Numbered from the stretch's first letter, positions 1-12,922 are shown. The stretch is 64,000 nucleotides of DNA from Actinomycetes bacterium (GCA_023392635.1 JAEVYS010000068.1:13376-77375), one strand, 5' to 3'. The notes: generated by a model from the letters alone, not told the origin. Translations and numbers: made by a program.

Positions 1-1043
1 GTCCGCGCGCAGTCGATGGCGGTGTTGCCGCCGCCGACGACCACGACGACCGGGCCGGGATCGGGGTCGACGCCCTTGGTGACCTGCTCCAGGTAGCGGA
101 TGCCCGTCCACACGCCCTCGGAGTGTTCGCCCTCCAGGCTCATCGGGGTCGGGGTCCACGAGCCGATCGCCAGGTAGACGGCGTCGAAGTCCGCCTGCAG
201 GTCCTCCAGGCGCAGGTGGGTGCCGAGGGACTTCCCGCACAGGATCCTGGCGCCCAGCGCCGTGATCGTCGCGATCTCCGCGTCCAGCGCCTCCTTGGGC
301 AGGCGGTACTCGGGGATGCCGTAGCGCATCATCCCCCCGGGCTTGGGCTGGCGCTCGAACACGGTCACGTCGTGGCCGGCCAGGCAGGCGTAGAAGGCGG
401 CGCTGAGGCCCGACGGGCCGGCGCCGACGATCGCGATCCGCTTGCCGGTGGACTCCCGGACGGTGGGGATCCAGGGCTGTTCGCGGGCGAGGTCCCAGTC
501 GGCGGCGAACCGCTTGACCGCGTTGATCGCGACCGGCTCGTCGACCAGGCTCCGGCGGCACTGCGCCTCGCAGGCGTGGGGGCAGACCCTGCCGCAGGCC
601 GACGGGAACGGGTTGCGGTCCTTGATCACGCGCACGGCGGCCTCGAAGTTGCCGTCGGTGACCAGGGCGAGGTAGCGCTGGATGTCGATGTGCGCCGGGC
701 ACGTCTGCTGGCAGGGCGGCTCGCAGTCGGCGTTGTGGTCGCACAGGAGCTGCTCGACCCTGACCGTGCGGTAGGCGTCGATGGTCTCGGAGCGGGTGTG
801 CACGACCATGCCGGGGGAGACCGGCGTGATACAGGACTTGACCTCCCTGCGCTCCGGGCCGACCTCGACCACGCACAGGCCGCAGTTGCCGTTGGCCCGC
901 TCCAGCCGGACGTCGTTGCACAGCGACGGGATCTCGCTGCCCTCCCGCTGCAGTGCGGTGAGGATCGTGAGGCCCTCGGCCACTTCGATGTCGCGACCGT
1001 CGACCGTGATCGTGAAGGTGGTGCGTCCAGTCAGGTCGTGCAT
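1..1043 (-). CDS. 2Fe-2S / GltD-type FAD-dependent oxidoreductase, 3' end outside window
   Basis: The ATG reads leftward from 1043 and the gene leaves the window, so about 347 residues are visible. Residues 1-95 form a NuoG-like 2Fe-2S ferredoxin domain with cysteines in SLCNDVRL and NGNCGLCVV. Next comes the helical 4Fe-4S domain seen in GltD and dihydropyrimidine dehydrogenase ([32 protein letters not shown]), then an FAD site ([14 protein letters not shown]) and the start of a second nucleotide site ([15 protein letters not shown]). Such proteins move electrons between NAD(P)H, flavin and iron-sulfur clusters, often as partners of formate dehydrogenases or hydrogenases; the partner here is not visible. 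The gene diverges from the str operon. Family assignment is firm, substrate unknown. Confidence 0.85.
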   Translation of the reverse strand, partial: MHDLTGRTTFTITVDGRDIEVAEGLTILTALQREGSEIPSLCNDVRLERANGNCGLCVVEVGPERREVKSCITPVSPGMVVHTRSETIDAYRTVRVEQLLCDHNADCEPPCQQTCPAHIDIQRYLALVTDGNFEAAVRVIKDRNPFPSACGRVCPHACEAQCRRSLVDEPVAINAVKRFAADWDLAREQPWIPTVRESTGKRIAIVGAGPSGLSAAFYACLAGHDVTVFERQPKPGGMMRYGIPEYRLPKEALDAEIATITALGARILCGKSLGTHLRLEDLQADFDAVYLAIGSWTPTPMSLEGEHSEGVWTGIRYLEQVTKGVDPDPGPVVVVVGGGNTAIDCAR

Positions 1044-1351
1044 GGCAGCCTCCTCGCCGAGACCCAGCCCGGCCGGGCGCCCTCCGGCCCGTCACTGTAG
1101 GTAAATTCTGTCAGAGAAGCGTCACCGGCGAGGGTGTTCCGCGAATGCGGGGGGTCGGCGCACCGCTCCTTTTGCGCTCTCGGGAAGGTGACGGTAGCCT
1201 TGTCCGTTGTGTTCGGGCGACCGAACCATGCGTGTGTGCGCCGCGTCCGGCCCGCCCTCCGTCAAGCTCAGGGAAGACCTGTGCCGGGAGGCTGACTGGT
1301 GGCGCTCGGCGCGCGCCTCGCAACAAGACTCACGGAAAGAGATACCAGCCG
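1044..1351. other. Divergent intergenic region and rpsL leader
   Basis: These 308 bases separate the divergent oxidoreductase and rpsL. They hold the likely rpsL promoter at 1172-1200 and then an untranslated leader of about 145 bases. An open frame continues upstream of rpsL into this stretch, but it lacks ribosomal-protein similarity before position 1352. No RNA gene or strong hairpin was recognised. Confidence 0.6.
1172..1200 (+). promoter_or_regulatory. Putative promoter of the str operon
   Basis: TTGCGC at 1172-1177 and TAGCCT at 1195-1200 are 17 bases apart, a good match to the housekeeping sigma pattern. It lies about 150 bases before rpsL, facing the operon. Confidence 0.55.
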
Positions 1352-1723
1352 GTGCCCACTATCCAGCAGTTGGTCCGCAAGGGCCGCACGGACAAGGTCA
1401 GCAAGAACAAGACCCCGGCGCTGAAGGGTTCGCCCCAGCGCCGCGGTGTGTGCACCCGGGTGTACACCACCACCCCGAAGAAGCCGAACTCGGCGCTGCG
1501 CAAGGTCGCACGCGTCCGGCTCTCCTCCGGCGTGGAGGTCACTGCCTACATCCCGGGCGTTGGCCACAACCTGCAGGAGCACTCGATGGTGCTGGTTCGC
1601 GGCGGCCGGGTGAAGGACCTCCCGGGCGTCCGCTACAAGATCATCCGCGGTTCGCTCGACACCCAGGGCGTGAAGAACCGCAAGCAGGCCCGTAGCCGCT
1701 ACGGCGCGAAGAAGGAGAAGTAA
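1352..1723 (+). CDS. rpsL: 30S ribosomal protein S12
   Basis: 123 residues starting at GTG 1352 ([11 protein letters not shown]), the normal S12 length and N-terminus; the frame stays open upstream but that part is not S12-like. S12 sits at the decoding centre of the small subunit and helps control tRNA selection. The conserved segments [15 protein letters not shown] and [11 protein letters not shown] are present, including the lysines known from streptomycin resistance work. It is first in the str operon and its TAA shares one base with the rpsG ATG, so the two are probably translationally coupled. Confidence 0.97.
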   Translation: MPTIQQLVRKGRTDKVSKNKTPALKGSPQRRGVCTRVYTTTPKKPNSALRKVARVRLSSGVEVTAYIPGVGHNLQEHSMVLVRGGRVKDLPGVRYKIIRGSLDTQGVKNRKQARSRYGAKKEK

Positions 1724-2193
1724 TGCCTCGCAAGGGTCCCGCCCCGAAGCGTCCCGTCGTCGTCGACCCGGTCTACGGCTCGCCGCTGGTGTCCCAGCTG
1801 GTCAGCAAGATCCTCCTCGACGGCAAGAAGACGACTGCCCAGAGCATCGTGTACGACGCCCTCGAGGGCACCAGGGTCAAGACCGGCGTCGACCCCGTGC
1901 AGACCCTCAAGAAGGCGCTCGACAACATCCGTCCCGCGCTCGAGGTGAAGAGCCGTCGCGTCGGTGGCGCCACCTACCAGGTGCCGGTCGAGGTGAAGCC
2001 CGCCCGGGCGAACACCCTGGCGCTGCGCTGGCTGGTGAGCTTCTCGCGCGCCCGTCGCGAGAAGACGATGACCGAGCGTCTGATGAACGAGCTGCTGGAC
2101 GCGTCCAACGGTCTCGGCGCGTCCGTGAAGCGCCGCGAGGACACCCACAAGATGGCTGAGGCGAACCGCGCGTTCGCCCACTACCGCTGGTGA
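1723..2193 (+). CDS. rpsG: 30S ribosomal protein S7
   Basis: 156 residues, the usual S7 length, starting at an ATG that overlaps the rpsL stop by one base. S7 nucleates assembly of the 30S head and contacts E-site tRNA. The C-terminal part [18 protein letters not shown] is typical of bacterial S7. In other bacteria S7 binds its own operon mRNA as a feedback repressor; no such site was identified here. A perfect hairpin follows the stop codon. Confidence 0.97.
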   Translation: MPRKGPAPKRPVVVDPVYGSPLVSQLVSKILLDGKKTTAQSIVYDALEGTRVKTGVDPVQTLKKALDNIRPALEVKSRRVGGATYQVPVEVKPARANTLALRWLVSFSRARREKTMTERLMNELLDASNGLGASVKRREDTHKMAEANRAFAHYRW

Positions 2194-2220
2194 CCTCGGC
2201 GCAGTAGTCCAGACCCAAGG

Positions 2221-2249
2221 CAGGGCACGGCAGCGAACGCCGTGCCCTG
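2221..2249 (+). terminator. Hairpin between rpsG and fusA
   Basis: A perfect 10-base-pair stem (CAGGGCACGG with CCGTGCCCTG) closes a 9-base loop. There is no U-run after it, so it may be an attenuator or mRNA-processing hairpin rather than a full terminator. The next gene is about 65 bases downstream. Confidence 0.5.
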
Positions 2250-2314
2250 TCCCCTGACTTCAGCAGCGTCCCCGCCGACGCCGCTTCGCAGCAGAACGGA
2301 AGGTTGAGCCCAAA

Positions 2315-4426
<2,112 letters not shown>

Positions 4427-4460
4427 GTTTGACTCAGGAACGCCACTAGAGAAAACTTGG

Positions 4461-4486
4461 CACGGTCCGCGTTCGCGCGGACCGTG
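4461..4486 (+). terminator. Hairpin with TTCG loop between fusA and tuf
   Basis: A perfect 11-base-pair stem (CACGGTCCGCG with CGCGGACCGTG) closed by the very stable TTCG tetraloop, with no U-run. It could terminate some fusA transcripts, or form the 5' end of a tuf transcript: TTGACT at 4429 and AAAACT at 4452 lie 17 bases apart just before it. Confidence 0.5.
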
Positions 4487-4555
4487 ACCATGCAGTCAAA
4501 CAATCAGTAACGCCCCGCGAGCCTCGCGTGGCGACACATCCGAAAAGGAGCCCAA

Positions 4556-5749
<1,194 letters not shown>

Positions 5750-5771
5750 GCTGACTCACTCGTAGATCCCT

Positions 5772-5808
5772 CAGTTCGGCCCCTGCCCCCGTGGCAGGGG
5801 CCGAACTG
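5772..5808 (+). terminator. Terminator hairpin after tuf
   Basis: A perfect 16-base-pair stem (CAGTTCGGCCCCTGCC with its complement) and a 5-base loop lie 22 bases after the tuf stop. The U-run is missing, as is common in actinobacteria, but stem length and place make termination likely. Confidence 0.75.
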
Positions 5809-5833
5809 CGTCCTGGGACGGGGGAGGGCGGGG

Positions 5834-5839
5834 TAGCCT
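5834..5839 (+). promoter_or_regulatory. -10 box TAGCCT for the flavin reductase gene
   Basis: TAGCCT ends 7 bases before the GTG at 5847, so transcription would begin at or next to the start codon (leaderless mRNA). Confidence 0.45.
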
Positions 5840-5846
5840 GCCGGAC

Positions 5847-6359
5847 GTGACCATCCATCGCAGCCACCCGTTCGCCGACCCGCCGTCGGCGCGGGACGCC
5901 GTCCGCGCCTTCCGGGGACGGTTGGCCTCCGGGGTGACGCTGTGGACGTCCCGGGGGCCCCGCAAGCCCGCCGGCCTGACCGTCTCGTCCGTGCTGGTCG
6001 CCCACGGCGCACCGCCGCGCATCCTTGCCCTGCTCGACCCGTTGTCTGACCTGGTCGAGGCGCTGACGTCGTCGGGAAGGGCGGCGGTGAGCATCCTGTC
6101 CCGCGACCAGGCGCGGCTCTCCGACATCTTCGCCGGTGAGGCCCCTGCGCCCGGTGGCGCCTTCCGCCACGCGGGGTTCACCGAGACCGACTGGGGGCCG
6201 GTGCCCGACGGGGTCCTCACCTGGGCGGGTGTTCGCCTGGAGGGCACCGGAGAGGTGGGTTACTCCCGGCTGGTCACCTGTGTGGTGGAGGACGTCACCA
6301 CCGGCGAGGACGCCGACCCCTTGCTGCACTACCGCGGTCGCTATCCCCGGCTCGCCTGA
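5847..6359 (+). CDS. Flavin reductase-like (FMN-binding split barrel) protein
   Basis: 170 residues from GTG 5847. The sequence follows the flavin-reductase domain: a RGRLASGVTLWTSRG strand region, KPAGLTVSSVLVA, then an ILALLDPLSDLVEAL segment and an SILSRDQARLSDIFAG helix. Proteins of this family bind FMN and reduce it with NAD(P)H, often supplying a two-component monooxygenase; no such partner lies next to it. No Shine-Dalgarno sequence is present, in keeping with the leaderless promoter. An IS110 element begins within a few bases of its stop codon, but the reading frame seems complete. Exact substrate unknown. Confidence 0.75.
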   Translation: MTIHRSHPFADPPSARDAVRAFRGRLASGVTLWTSRGPRKPAGLTVSSVLVAHGAPPRILALLDPLSDLVEALTSSGRAAVSILSRDQARLSDIFAGEAPAPGGAFRHAGFTETDWGPVPDGVLTWAGVRLEGTGEVGYSRLVTCVVEDVTTGEDADPLLHYRGRYPRLA

Positions 6360-6363
6360 TGCT

Positions 6364-6620
6364 CACTGGTTGACCCTTGGGGTGGATGAGGCTAATGGTC
6401 TTGTCTGCACCCCGAGTCGCCGGGTCATTGCCGGGCTGAGCGTGTTGCCTTCGGGACGACCTGCCTGAGAGTTGCAGGGCCTGGTGGCCCGGGACGTGCT
6501 GATCGGCCATAGGGCTATGCGCCAAGGACCGTTGCCGGGTCCCGGAGCGCCGCAGTGAGCGACCGACCGTCACGCCCCGGACGGAGTGCTGATCCGTGGG
6601 CTGACGGAAGGAGCACTCTC
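6364..6620 (+). ncRNA. Candidate bridge RNA in the IS110 left end
   Basis: IS110 recombinases are guided by an RNA from the non-coding left end with one loop for the target and one for the donor. Three guide-like matches occur in the expected order and sense. CCTGAGAG (6464-6471) is the reverse complement of the core plus right flank, CTCTCAGG (7843-7850). CATAGGGCT (6508-6516) repeats the right element end plus core (7836-7844). CAGTGAGC (6553-6560) is the reverse complement of the left end GCTCACTG (6361-6368). A hairpin (GGACC/GGTCC inside GCGC/GCGC) lies between the last two, as in a donor loop. The left-target guide is not clear; TGAGGCT (6387-6393) matches TGATGCT with one mismatch. RNA ends are unknown. 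Confidence 0.65.
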
Positions 6621-7835
6621 ATGCAGGCTACGCCCACTTTCGCCGGGATTGACTGGTCCTGGCAGCACCATGCGTTGTGCATCGTGGACAACGATGGGCA
6701 GCGGATCACCGAGGCTACGGTGTCGCATTCACGGCCGGGCCTGAACAAGCTCACCACGCTGCTGCGCCAGCATGGCGTGGTGCGGGTCGGGATCGAGCGC
6801 GGCGACGGGCCGGTCGTCGAACACCTGGTGCGTGACGGGTTCGAGGTCGTTGTCATCAGCGCACGCCAAGTGAAGTCGCTGCGGGCCCGCTATGGGTCGG
6901 CGGGCAACAAGGACGACCGGTTCGACGCTTTCGTCCTGGCCGATGCCTTGCGCACCGATGCCGGTCGGTGGTCGATCGTGCAACCAGACCGCGACGAGAC
7001 GATTGCATTGCGGATGCTTGTGCGTGCCCGACATGACCTGATCGGCCACCGGATCGCTGTGGCCAACCAGTTGCTCGCGGTGTTGCAGCACAACTTCCCC
7101 GGCGCTATCGGCCTGTTCAGCCAGCTCGATATCCCCATCAGCCTCGCGTTCCTTCACCGCTTCCCGACCGAAGCAAAGGCCGCATGGCTATCGCCTTTGC
7201 GGATGGCGCACTGGCTCAAGGCCAACAGCTACTGCGGCCGTCACACGCCGATCCACCTGATAGAGCACCTGCACCAAGCGCCCACCGGCCGTGTTGATGG
7301 ACCAGCAGCTGAGGCCAGCGAGGTCATCGTGGTGACCCTGGTCGACCTGCTTGTGACACTGCGCCAACAGCAGGACCAGCCCGAGGCCAGGATCAAGGAA
7401 GCATTACTGGCCCACCCCGACGGCACCATCTTCCAATCCCTTCCTCGCGCCGGCGTGGTCCGCGCAGCCACCCTGCTCGCCGAGATCGGGGATTGCCGAG
7501 CCCGGTTCCCCGACCCGCCGGCGCTCGCCGCGGCGGCCGGGGTCGCACCATCGACCCGTCAGTCCGGCAAACATCTCACCGTGGCCTACCGACGCGGCTG
7601 CAACAAGCAGCTCCCCGCCGCGCTCATCGACTGGGCCCAAGACACTCCCCGCGCGAACGCCTGGGCCCGCGACACCTACGACCGAGCCCGCGCACGCGGC
7701 TGTCGGCACCCCCACGCGGCGCGGATCCTGGCACAAAGCTGGACCCGGATCCTATGGCGCTGCTGGCACGATCACGTGCCCTACAACCCCGACCTACACG
7801 GCCGTCTCAACGCTTTCCAGGCAGACGCTGCTTGA
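6621..7835 (+). CDS. IS110-family DEDD recombinase (transposase)
   Basis: 404 residues from ATG 6621, chosen because GGAAGGAG precedes it at the right distance; an in-frame upstream GTG at 6555 has no such site. The N-terminal RuvC-like domain carries the acidic residues D11 (AGIDWS), E59 (VGIERG), D99 and D102 (KDDRFDA). A coiled-coil linker follows, then the C-terminal transposase domain with LPRAGVVRAATLLAEIGD and GVAPSTRQSGK, which holds the conserved serine region. The enzyme moves the element by RNA-guided recombination through a circular intermediate. G+C is visibly lower than in flanking genes, consistent with transfer. It looks intact. Confidence 0.93.
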   Translation: MQATPTFAGIDWSWQHHALCIVDNDGQRITEATVSHSRPGLNKLTTLLRQHGVVRVGIERGDGPVVEHLVRDGFEVVVISARQVKSLRARYGSAGNKDDRFDAFVLADALRTDAGRWSIVQPDRDETIALRMLVRARHDLIGHRIAVANQLLAVLQHNFPGAIGLFSQLDIPISLAFLHRFPTEAKAAWLSPLRMAHWLKANSYCGRHTPIHLIEHLHQAPTGRVDGPAAEASEVIVVTLVDLLVTLRQQQDQPEARIKEALLAHPDGTIFQSLPRAGVVRAATLLAEIGDCRARFPDPPALAAAAGVAPSTRQSGKHLTVAYRRGCNKQLPAALIDWAQDTPRANAWARDTYDRARARGCRHPHAARILAQSWTRILWRCWHDHVPYNPDLHGRLNAFQADAA

Positions 7836-7845
7836 CATAGGGCTC

Positions 7846-8775
7846 TCAGGAGACGTCGATCTCCAGGTCGGCCCTGGTCGGCGGGTTGGCGCCCGGGCGC
7901 GAGACGGTGATCGCGGCGCAGGCCAGGGCCCGTTCGACCGCCGCGGTGATCGCCGGCCACTCCGCGAAGCGCAGGCGCTCGCGGGCGTCCGCACCGCCGA
8001 GCAGCCCGGCGTCCAGCAGGCCGGAGATCAGGCCGGCCATGAACGAGTCGCCGGCACCCACCGTGTCGGCCACCACGGTCGGCAGGGTGGGGAAGCGCTG
8101 CAACTCGCCCCCCGCGAGCACGATCAGCTCCTCACCGCCCTGGGTGACCGCGCAGACCGACGGCCCCAGGGACGCCCAGTGCGCGAGGACCTGTGTGCTG
8201 GGCGTCGTGCCGTAGAGCCAGCGGACGTCCTCGTCGGAGGCCTTCACCACGTCGGCGAGGCCGATGAGCCGCTCGATCACGGGACGGGCGTCCGCCGGGT
8301 CGCCCATCAGTGTGGGCCGGCAGTTCGGGTCGTAGGAGAACGTGGCGTGCCTGCGGGCCGCCCGGACGATCTCCAGCACCGCCGCGCCGCCGGGGGAGAG
8401 GGTGGCCGCGATTGAGCCCGTGTGCAGGTGTCCGCCCCGCGGCACCACCACGGCGCGAGGGTCGACGCGCCAGTCGAGGTCGAATTCGTAGGTGGCGACG
8501 CCCGCGGCGTCCAGGCGTGCTTCCGCTGTCGGCGTACGTTCGGCGTGGGTGCTGCCCTCGGTCAGTTCGACGCGCTCGGCCGCCATGAGGTCGGCGATCC
8601 GCCGTCCGCGGGCATCGGTGCCGATGTGCGTGGCCAGCCGGGTGGGGTGCCCGAGCCGCGCCAGGCCGATCGCCACGTTGGCCGGACTGCCCCCGACGTG
8701 CTCGGCACTGGCGCCGGAGAGGGGGCTGACGATGTCGATGAGCGCCTCGCCCACGACGGTGACGGATGCCTGCAT
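7846..8775 (-). CDS. PfkB-family sugar kinase, probably fructokinase
   Basis: 309 residues, starting at ATG 8775-8773. PfkB/ribokinase fold: N-terminal VVGEALIDIV, the substrate-binding glycine-rich stretch GGSPANVAIGLARLG, and the C-terminal signature DTVGAGDSFMAG with catalytic Asp 243. These kinases phosphorylate a sugar with ATP; the closest feel is fructokinase (fructose to fructose 6-phosphate), but adenosine- or other sugar-specific members cannot be excluded. No sugar transporter or glycosidase lies beside it. A TAAGGT box ends 6 bases before the ATG, so the mRNA is probably leaderless. The IS110 element abuts its stop codon without truncating it. Confidence 0.85.
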   Translation of the reverse strand: MQASVTVVGEALIDIVSPLSGASAEHVGGSPANVAIGLARLGHPTRLATHIGTDARGRRIADLMAAERVELTEGSTHAERTPTAEARLDAAGVATYEFDLDWRVDPRAVVVPRGGHLHTGSIAATLSPGGAAVLEIVRAARRHATFSYDPNCRPTLMGDPADARPVIERLIGLADVVKASDEDVRWLYGTTPSTQVLAHWASLGPSVCAVTQGGEELIVLAGGELQRFPTLPTVVADTVGAGDSFMAGLISGLLDAGLLGGADARERLRFAEWPAITAAVERALACAAITVSRPGANPPTRADLEIDVS

Positions 8776-8781
8776 GCGCCA

Positions 8782-8787
8782 ACCTTA
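8782..8787 (-). promoter_or_regulatory. -10 box TAAGGT for the sugar kinase gene
   Basis: Read on the minus strand, TAAGGT lies 6 bases before the ATG at 8775; a leaderless transcript is likely. Confidence 0.45.
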
Positions 8788-8843
8788 AGGGTCGGGGGCG
8801 TCCACGGTGGGCGGTGTCGACAGGTCCCGGCCCGGGCCGGACG

Positions 8844-10523
8844 TCAGCCCTGACGCCTCTGGATCGCGGCCCATTCGTCGCGCAGGCCGACCGTCCGGTG
8901 GAACAGGCGTGGCGTGTCGGGGTCGGCCGCGAAGTAGCCGAGGCGCTCGAACTGCAGTACCTGTCCGGGCGCGGCGTCCCCGACCGCGGCCTCGGCGCGA
9001 CCGGTGACGATCCTGCGCGAGTCCGGGTTCACGTCGTCGAGGGCCTCGCCCGTGGCCTCGCCGGGGACGGGCGCGGTGAACAGCCGCTCGTACAGTGCGA
9101 CGGTGACGTCGAGGGCGTGCGGAACCGACACCCAGTGCATGGTCGACTTCACCTTGCGCCCGTCCGGGGCATCACCACCGCGCGTCTGCGGGTCGTAGGT
9201 GGCGTGGACCACGGTCACGGTGCCGTCGGCGTCCTTCTCCACTCCGGTCGCCGTTACCAGATACGCGCCGCGCAGGCGTACCTCACGTCCGATCGTCAGC
9301 CGGAAGTACTTCGGCGGCGGGACTTCGGCGAAGTCCTCGGCCTCGATCCACAGCTCCCCGGAGAAGGCCACCTGGCGGGTGCCGTCCTCGGGGTTCTCCG
9401 GGTTGTTCGCGACCTCGAAGTACTCCACGACCGGATCACCGGAGGCGTCGGTCGGCCAGTTGTCGATCACCAGCCGGAGCGGGTCGAGCACGGCCATCCG
9501 TCGCTGGGCGGTGGCGTTCAGCTCCCGACGGACGTAGGCCTCGAGAGCCTCGATGGCCTGCCGGCTGTTGGTGCGTGTGGTGCCGATCTCGGCACAGAAC
9601 CCGCGGATCGCGCGCGCGGGGTAGCCGCGGCGACGCAGTCCGCGCAGGGTGGGCATGCGCGGGTCGTCCCAGCCGTCGACCGTCCCGTCGGCCACGAGCT
9701 TGGCCAGGCGCCGCTTGCTCGTGACGGTGTGGGTGAACTCCAGGCGTGCGAACTCGATCTGCCTGGGCTTGTCCCCGGGCAGCGGCAGGTGCTCGAGGTA
9801 CCAGTCGTAGAGCGGACGGTGGGTGTCGAACTCGAGCGTGCAGATCGAGTGGGTGACCCCCTCGATGGCGTCGCTCTGGCCGTGCGCCCAGTCGTAGGTG
9901 GGGTAGATGACCCAGTCGCCGCCGGTGCGGAAGTGGTGGCTGTGGCGGATCCGGTACATGACCGGGTCGCGCAGGGCCATGTTCTCGTGGTTCATGTCGA
10001 TCTTCGCCCGCAGCACCCGCGAGCCCTCGGCGAACTCGCCGGCCTTCATCCGCCGCAGCAGGTCGAGGTTCTCCTCCTTGCTGCGGGTACGGAAGGGGCT
10101 GTCGACGCCCGGCTTGCCGAAGCCGCCGCGCTGCGCGGAGATGGTCTCGGTGTCCTGGTCGTCCACATAGGCCAGGCCCTGGGTCACCAGGTGTTCGGCC
10201 CACTCGTACAGCTGCCCGAAGTAGTCGGACGCATGCAGCAGCGCCGCCGGGGAGAAGCCGAGCCACTCGATGTCGGCGACGATCGAATCGACGAACTCCG
10301 TCTCCTCGGTGTCGGGGTTCGTGTCGTCCAGCCGCAGGTTGCACAGCCCGCCGAACTCCTCTGCGGTACCGAAGTCCACCGTGATCGCCTTCGCGTGGCC
10401 GATGTGGAGGTAGCCGTTGGGTTCGGGTGGGAACCGGGTCTGCACACGCCCTGCGTAGGTCCCCTGCTCGTTGTCGCGGCGGATGATGTCGCGGATGAAG
10501 TCGTTGGCAACGGGCTGGGTCAT
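8844..10523 (-). CDS. glnS: Glutamine--tRNA ligase
   Basis: 559 residues, the length of E. coli-type GlnRS without a YqeY extension. It charges tRNA-Gln directly with glutamine. The class I signature is PPEPNGYLHIGHAK near residues 31-44, the KMSKS-like loop is VTSKRRL, and the GlnRS-specific LRLDDTNPDTEE is present. The C-terminal anticodon-binding beta barrels (ERLGYFAADPD) are complete. Most actinobacteria make Gln-tRNA indirectly with GluRS and GatCAB, so a GlnRS here is notable. It is head to head with gltX across a 176-base gap. TAACTT ends 7 bases before its ATG. Confidence 0.96.
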   Translation of the reverse strand: MTQPVANDFIRDIIRRDNEQGTYAGRVQTRFPPEPNGYLHIGHAKAITVDFGTAEEFGGLCNLRLDDTNPDTEETEFVDSIVADIEWLGFSPAALLHASDYFGQLYEWAEHLVTQGLAYVDDQDTETISAQRGGFGKPGVDSPFRTRSKEENLDLLRRMKAGEFAEGSRVLRAKIDMNHENMALRDPVMYRIRHSHHFRTGGDWVIYPTYDWAHGQSDAIEGVTHSICTLEFDTHRPLYDWYLEHLPLPGDKPRQIEFARLEFTHTVTSKRRLAKLVADGTVDGWDDPRMPTLRGLRRRGYPARAIRGFCAEIGTTRTNSRQAIEALEAYVRRELNATAQRRMAVLDPLRLVIDNWPTDASGDPVVEYFEVANNPENPEDGTRQVAFSGELWIEAEDFAEVPPPKYFRLTIGREVRLRGAYLVTATGVEKDADGTVTVVHATYDPQTRGGDAPDGRKVKSTMHWVSVPHALDVTVALYERLFTAPVPGEATGEALDDVNPDSRRIVTGRAEAAVGDAAPGQVLQFERLGYFAADPDTPRLFHRTVGLRDEWAAIQRRQG

Positions 10524-10530
10524 GGCCGAA

Positions 10531-10536
10531 AAGTTA
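10531..10536 (-). promoter_or_regulatory. -10 box TAACTT for glnS
   Basis: On the minus strand TAACTT ends 7 bases before the glnS ATG (10523), suggesting a leaderless transcript. The 40-base palindrome would lie upstream of this promoter, not in the mRNA. Confidence 0.4.
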
Positions 10537-10591
10537 CCATTCTCCGCACCTCACTCCCGCCGGGCGCCCACCCCGTCCGGACGCCCTCGAG

Positions 10592-10631
10592 AGTCACAGC
10601 CGCCCCCGGAATTCCGGGGGCGGCTGTGACT
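10592..10631. repeat. Perfect 40-base palindrome between glnS and gltX
   Basis: Bases 10592-10611 (AGTCACAGCCGCCCCCGGAA) are the exact reverse complement of 10612-10631, with no loop; the centre is GGAATTCC. Directly after it, 10633-10648 repeats most of the right arm (TTCGGGGGCGGCTGTG). It lies upstream of both divergent start codons and both -10 boxes, so it is not a terminator of either gene. It may be a protein-binding site, a cruciform-forming sequence or one copy of a dispersed repeat. Confidence 0.9.
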
Positions 10632-10684
10632 TTCGGGGGCGGCTGTGGGTCGAGGGGCCGGAAGGGGAGACCGGCGGCGTTCGG

Positions 10685-10690
10685 TAGGCT
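10685..10690 (+). promoter_or_regulatory. -10 box TAGGCT for gltX
   Basis: TAGGCT ends 9 bases before the gltX ATG at 10700 and there is no Shine-Dalgarno sequence; leaderless start likely. Confidence 0.45.
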
Positions 10691-10699
10691 GTTGCGGCG

Positions 10700-12162
<1,463 letters not shown>

Positions 12163-12166
<4 letters not shown>

Positions 12167-12897
12167 GCGTCGTCGCCGTCTTCGGTGGCCGCAGCGAGAT
12201 CGGGCTGGCGGTCGCGTCCCGGCTCGCTCCCGGGAACACGGTGGTGCTGGCCGCCCGCCCCGGTCCGATGGACGCGGCGGTCGAGGTCTGCCGGTCCGCG
12301 GGAGCCGCGCGGGTGGAGACGGTCGAGTTCGACGCCGACGACGTGGACGCCCAGCCCGCGCTGGTCGCCTCGATCGAGGAGTCGGTCGGCCCGATCGACG
12401 TCGCCGTGCTCGCCTTCGGGGTGCTCGGCGACCAAGCGGTGGCCGAGCGGGACGCGTCCGCTGCTGCCGCCCTGCTGCACACCGACTTCATCGCCCAGGC
12501 TGCGCTCCTCACGGTGCTGGCCGAACGCATGAAGCCGCGCGGCACGGGGACCCTGGTCGCGTTCTCCTCGGTGGCCGGGGCACGGGTACGGCGGGCGAAC
12601 TACGTCTACGGCTCGGCGAAGGCGGGGCTGGACGGTTTCGCCTCCGGCTTGGCGGACGCGTTGCACGGCACCGGGGTGCGCCTGGTCATCGCCCGCCCGG
12701 GTTTCGTGATCGGCCGGATGACGGCAGGCATGGAGCCGGCGCCGTTCTCGTCCACACCCGACCAGGTCGCCGATGCGGTCGTCGCGCGCATCCGCAACGG
12801 GGGTGGCGTCGACCTGTGGATCCCGTGGCAGCTGCGGGTGATGTTCGCCATCGCACGCGTCGTGCCGCGGTCGCTGTGGCGCCGCATGCCGCGCTGA
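12163..12897 (+). CDS. DprE2-like short-chain dehydrogenase/reductase
   Basis: 244 residues from GTG 12163, overlapping the gltX stop by four bases (GTGA), so translation is probably coupled. SDR fold: nucleotide motif FGGRSEIGLAV at residues 6-16, FDADD, AFGVLGD, catalytic Ser in FSSVAG and Tyr/Lys in YVYGSAKAG. The wording of these motifs and the tail VVPRSLWRRMPR are those of DprE2, which with DprE1 epimerises decaprenyl-phosphoryl ribose to the arabinose donor of mycobacterial walls. No DprE1 is in this window, so the substrate here is unknown. Family call strong; the exact reaction is inference. Confidence 0.8.
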
Positions 12898-12922
12898 CGT
12901 CATTCGTCCACGCTTTCCCGCG

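Larger units (their letters stand above)
6362..7844 (+). mobile_element. IS110-family insertion sequence
   Basis: The element holds one DEDD recombinase gene with about 260 non-coding bases before it and almost none after it, the layout of the IS110 group. There are no terminal inverted repeats or target duplications, as expected for the family. A CT dinucleotide at both junctions (6362-6363 and 7843-7844) marks the likely exchange core, giving a donor joint of CATAGGG-CT-CACTG and a target of TGATG-CT-CTCAGG. It sits between the stops of the flavin reductase and sugar kinase genes and breaks neither. Ends are inferred from guide matches described under the bridge RNA. Confidence 0.75.

Noticed and set aside
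123..1100. Long plus-strand frame opposite the oxidoreductase
   Set aside because: The minus-strand product has clear iron-sulfur and FAD motifs; this frame is Arg/Gly/Ala/Val-rich without a family.
1201..1351. Riboswitch in the rpsL leader
   Set aside because: No aptamer consensus or convincing stem was found in the leader.
6555..6620. Longer start for the IS110 recombinase
   Set aside because: No ribosome-binding site, and it would lie in the predicted bridge RNA; ATG 6621 has a strong site.
10592..10631. Palindrome as a transcription terminator
   Set aside because: It lies between divergent starts, upstream of both likely promoters, so no known transcript would end there.
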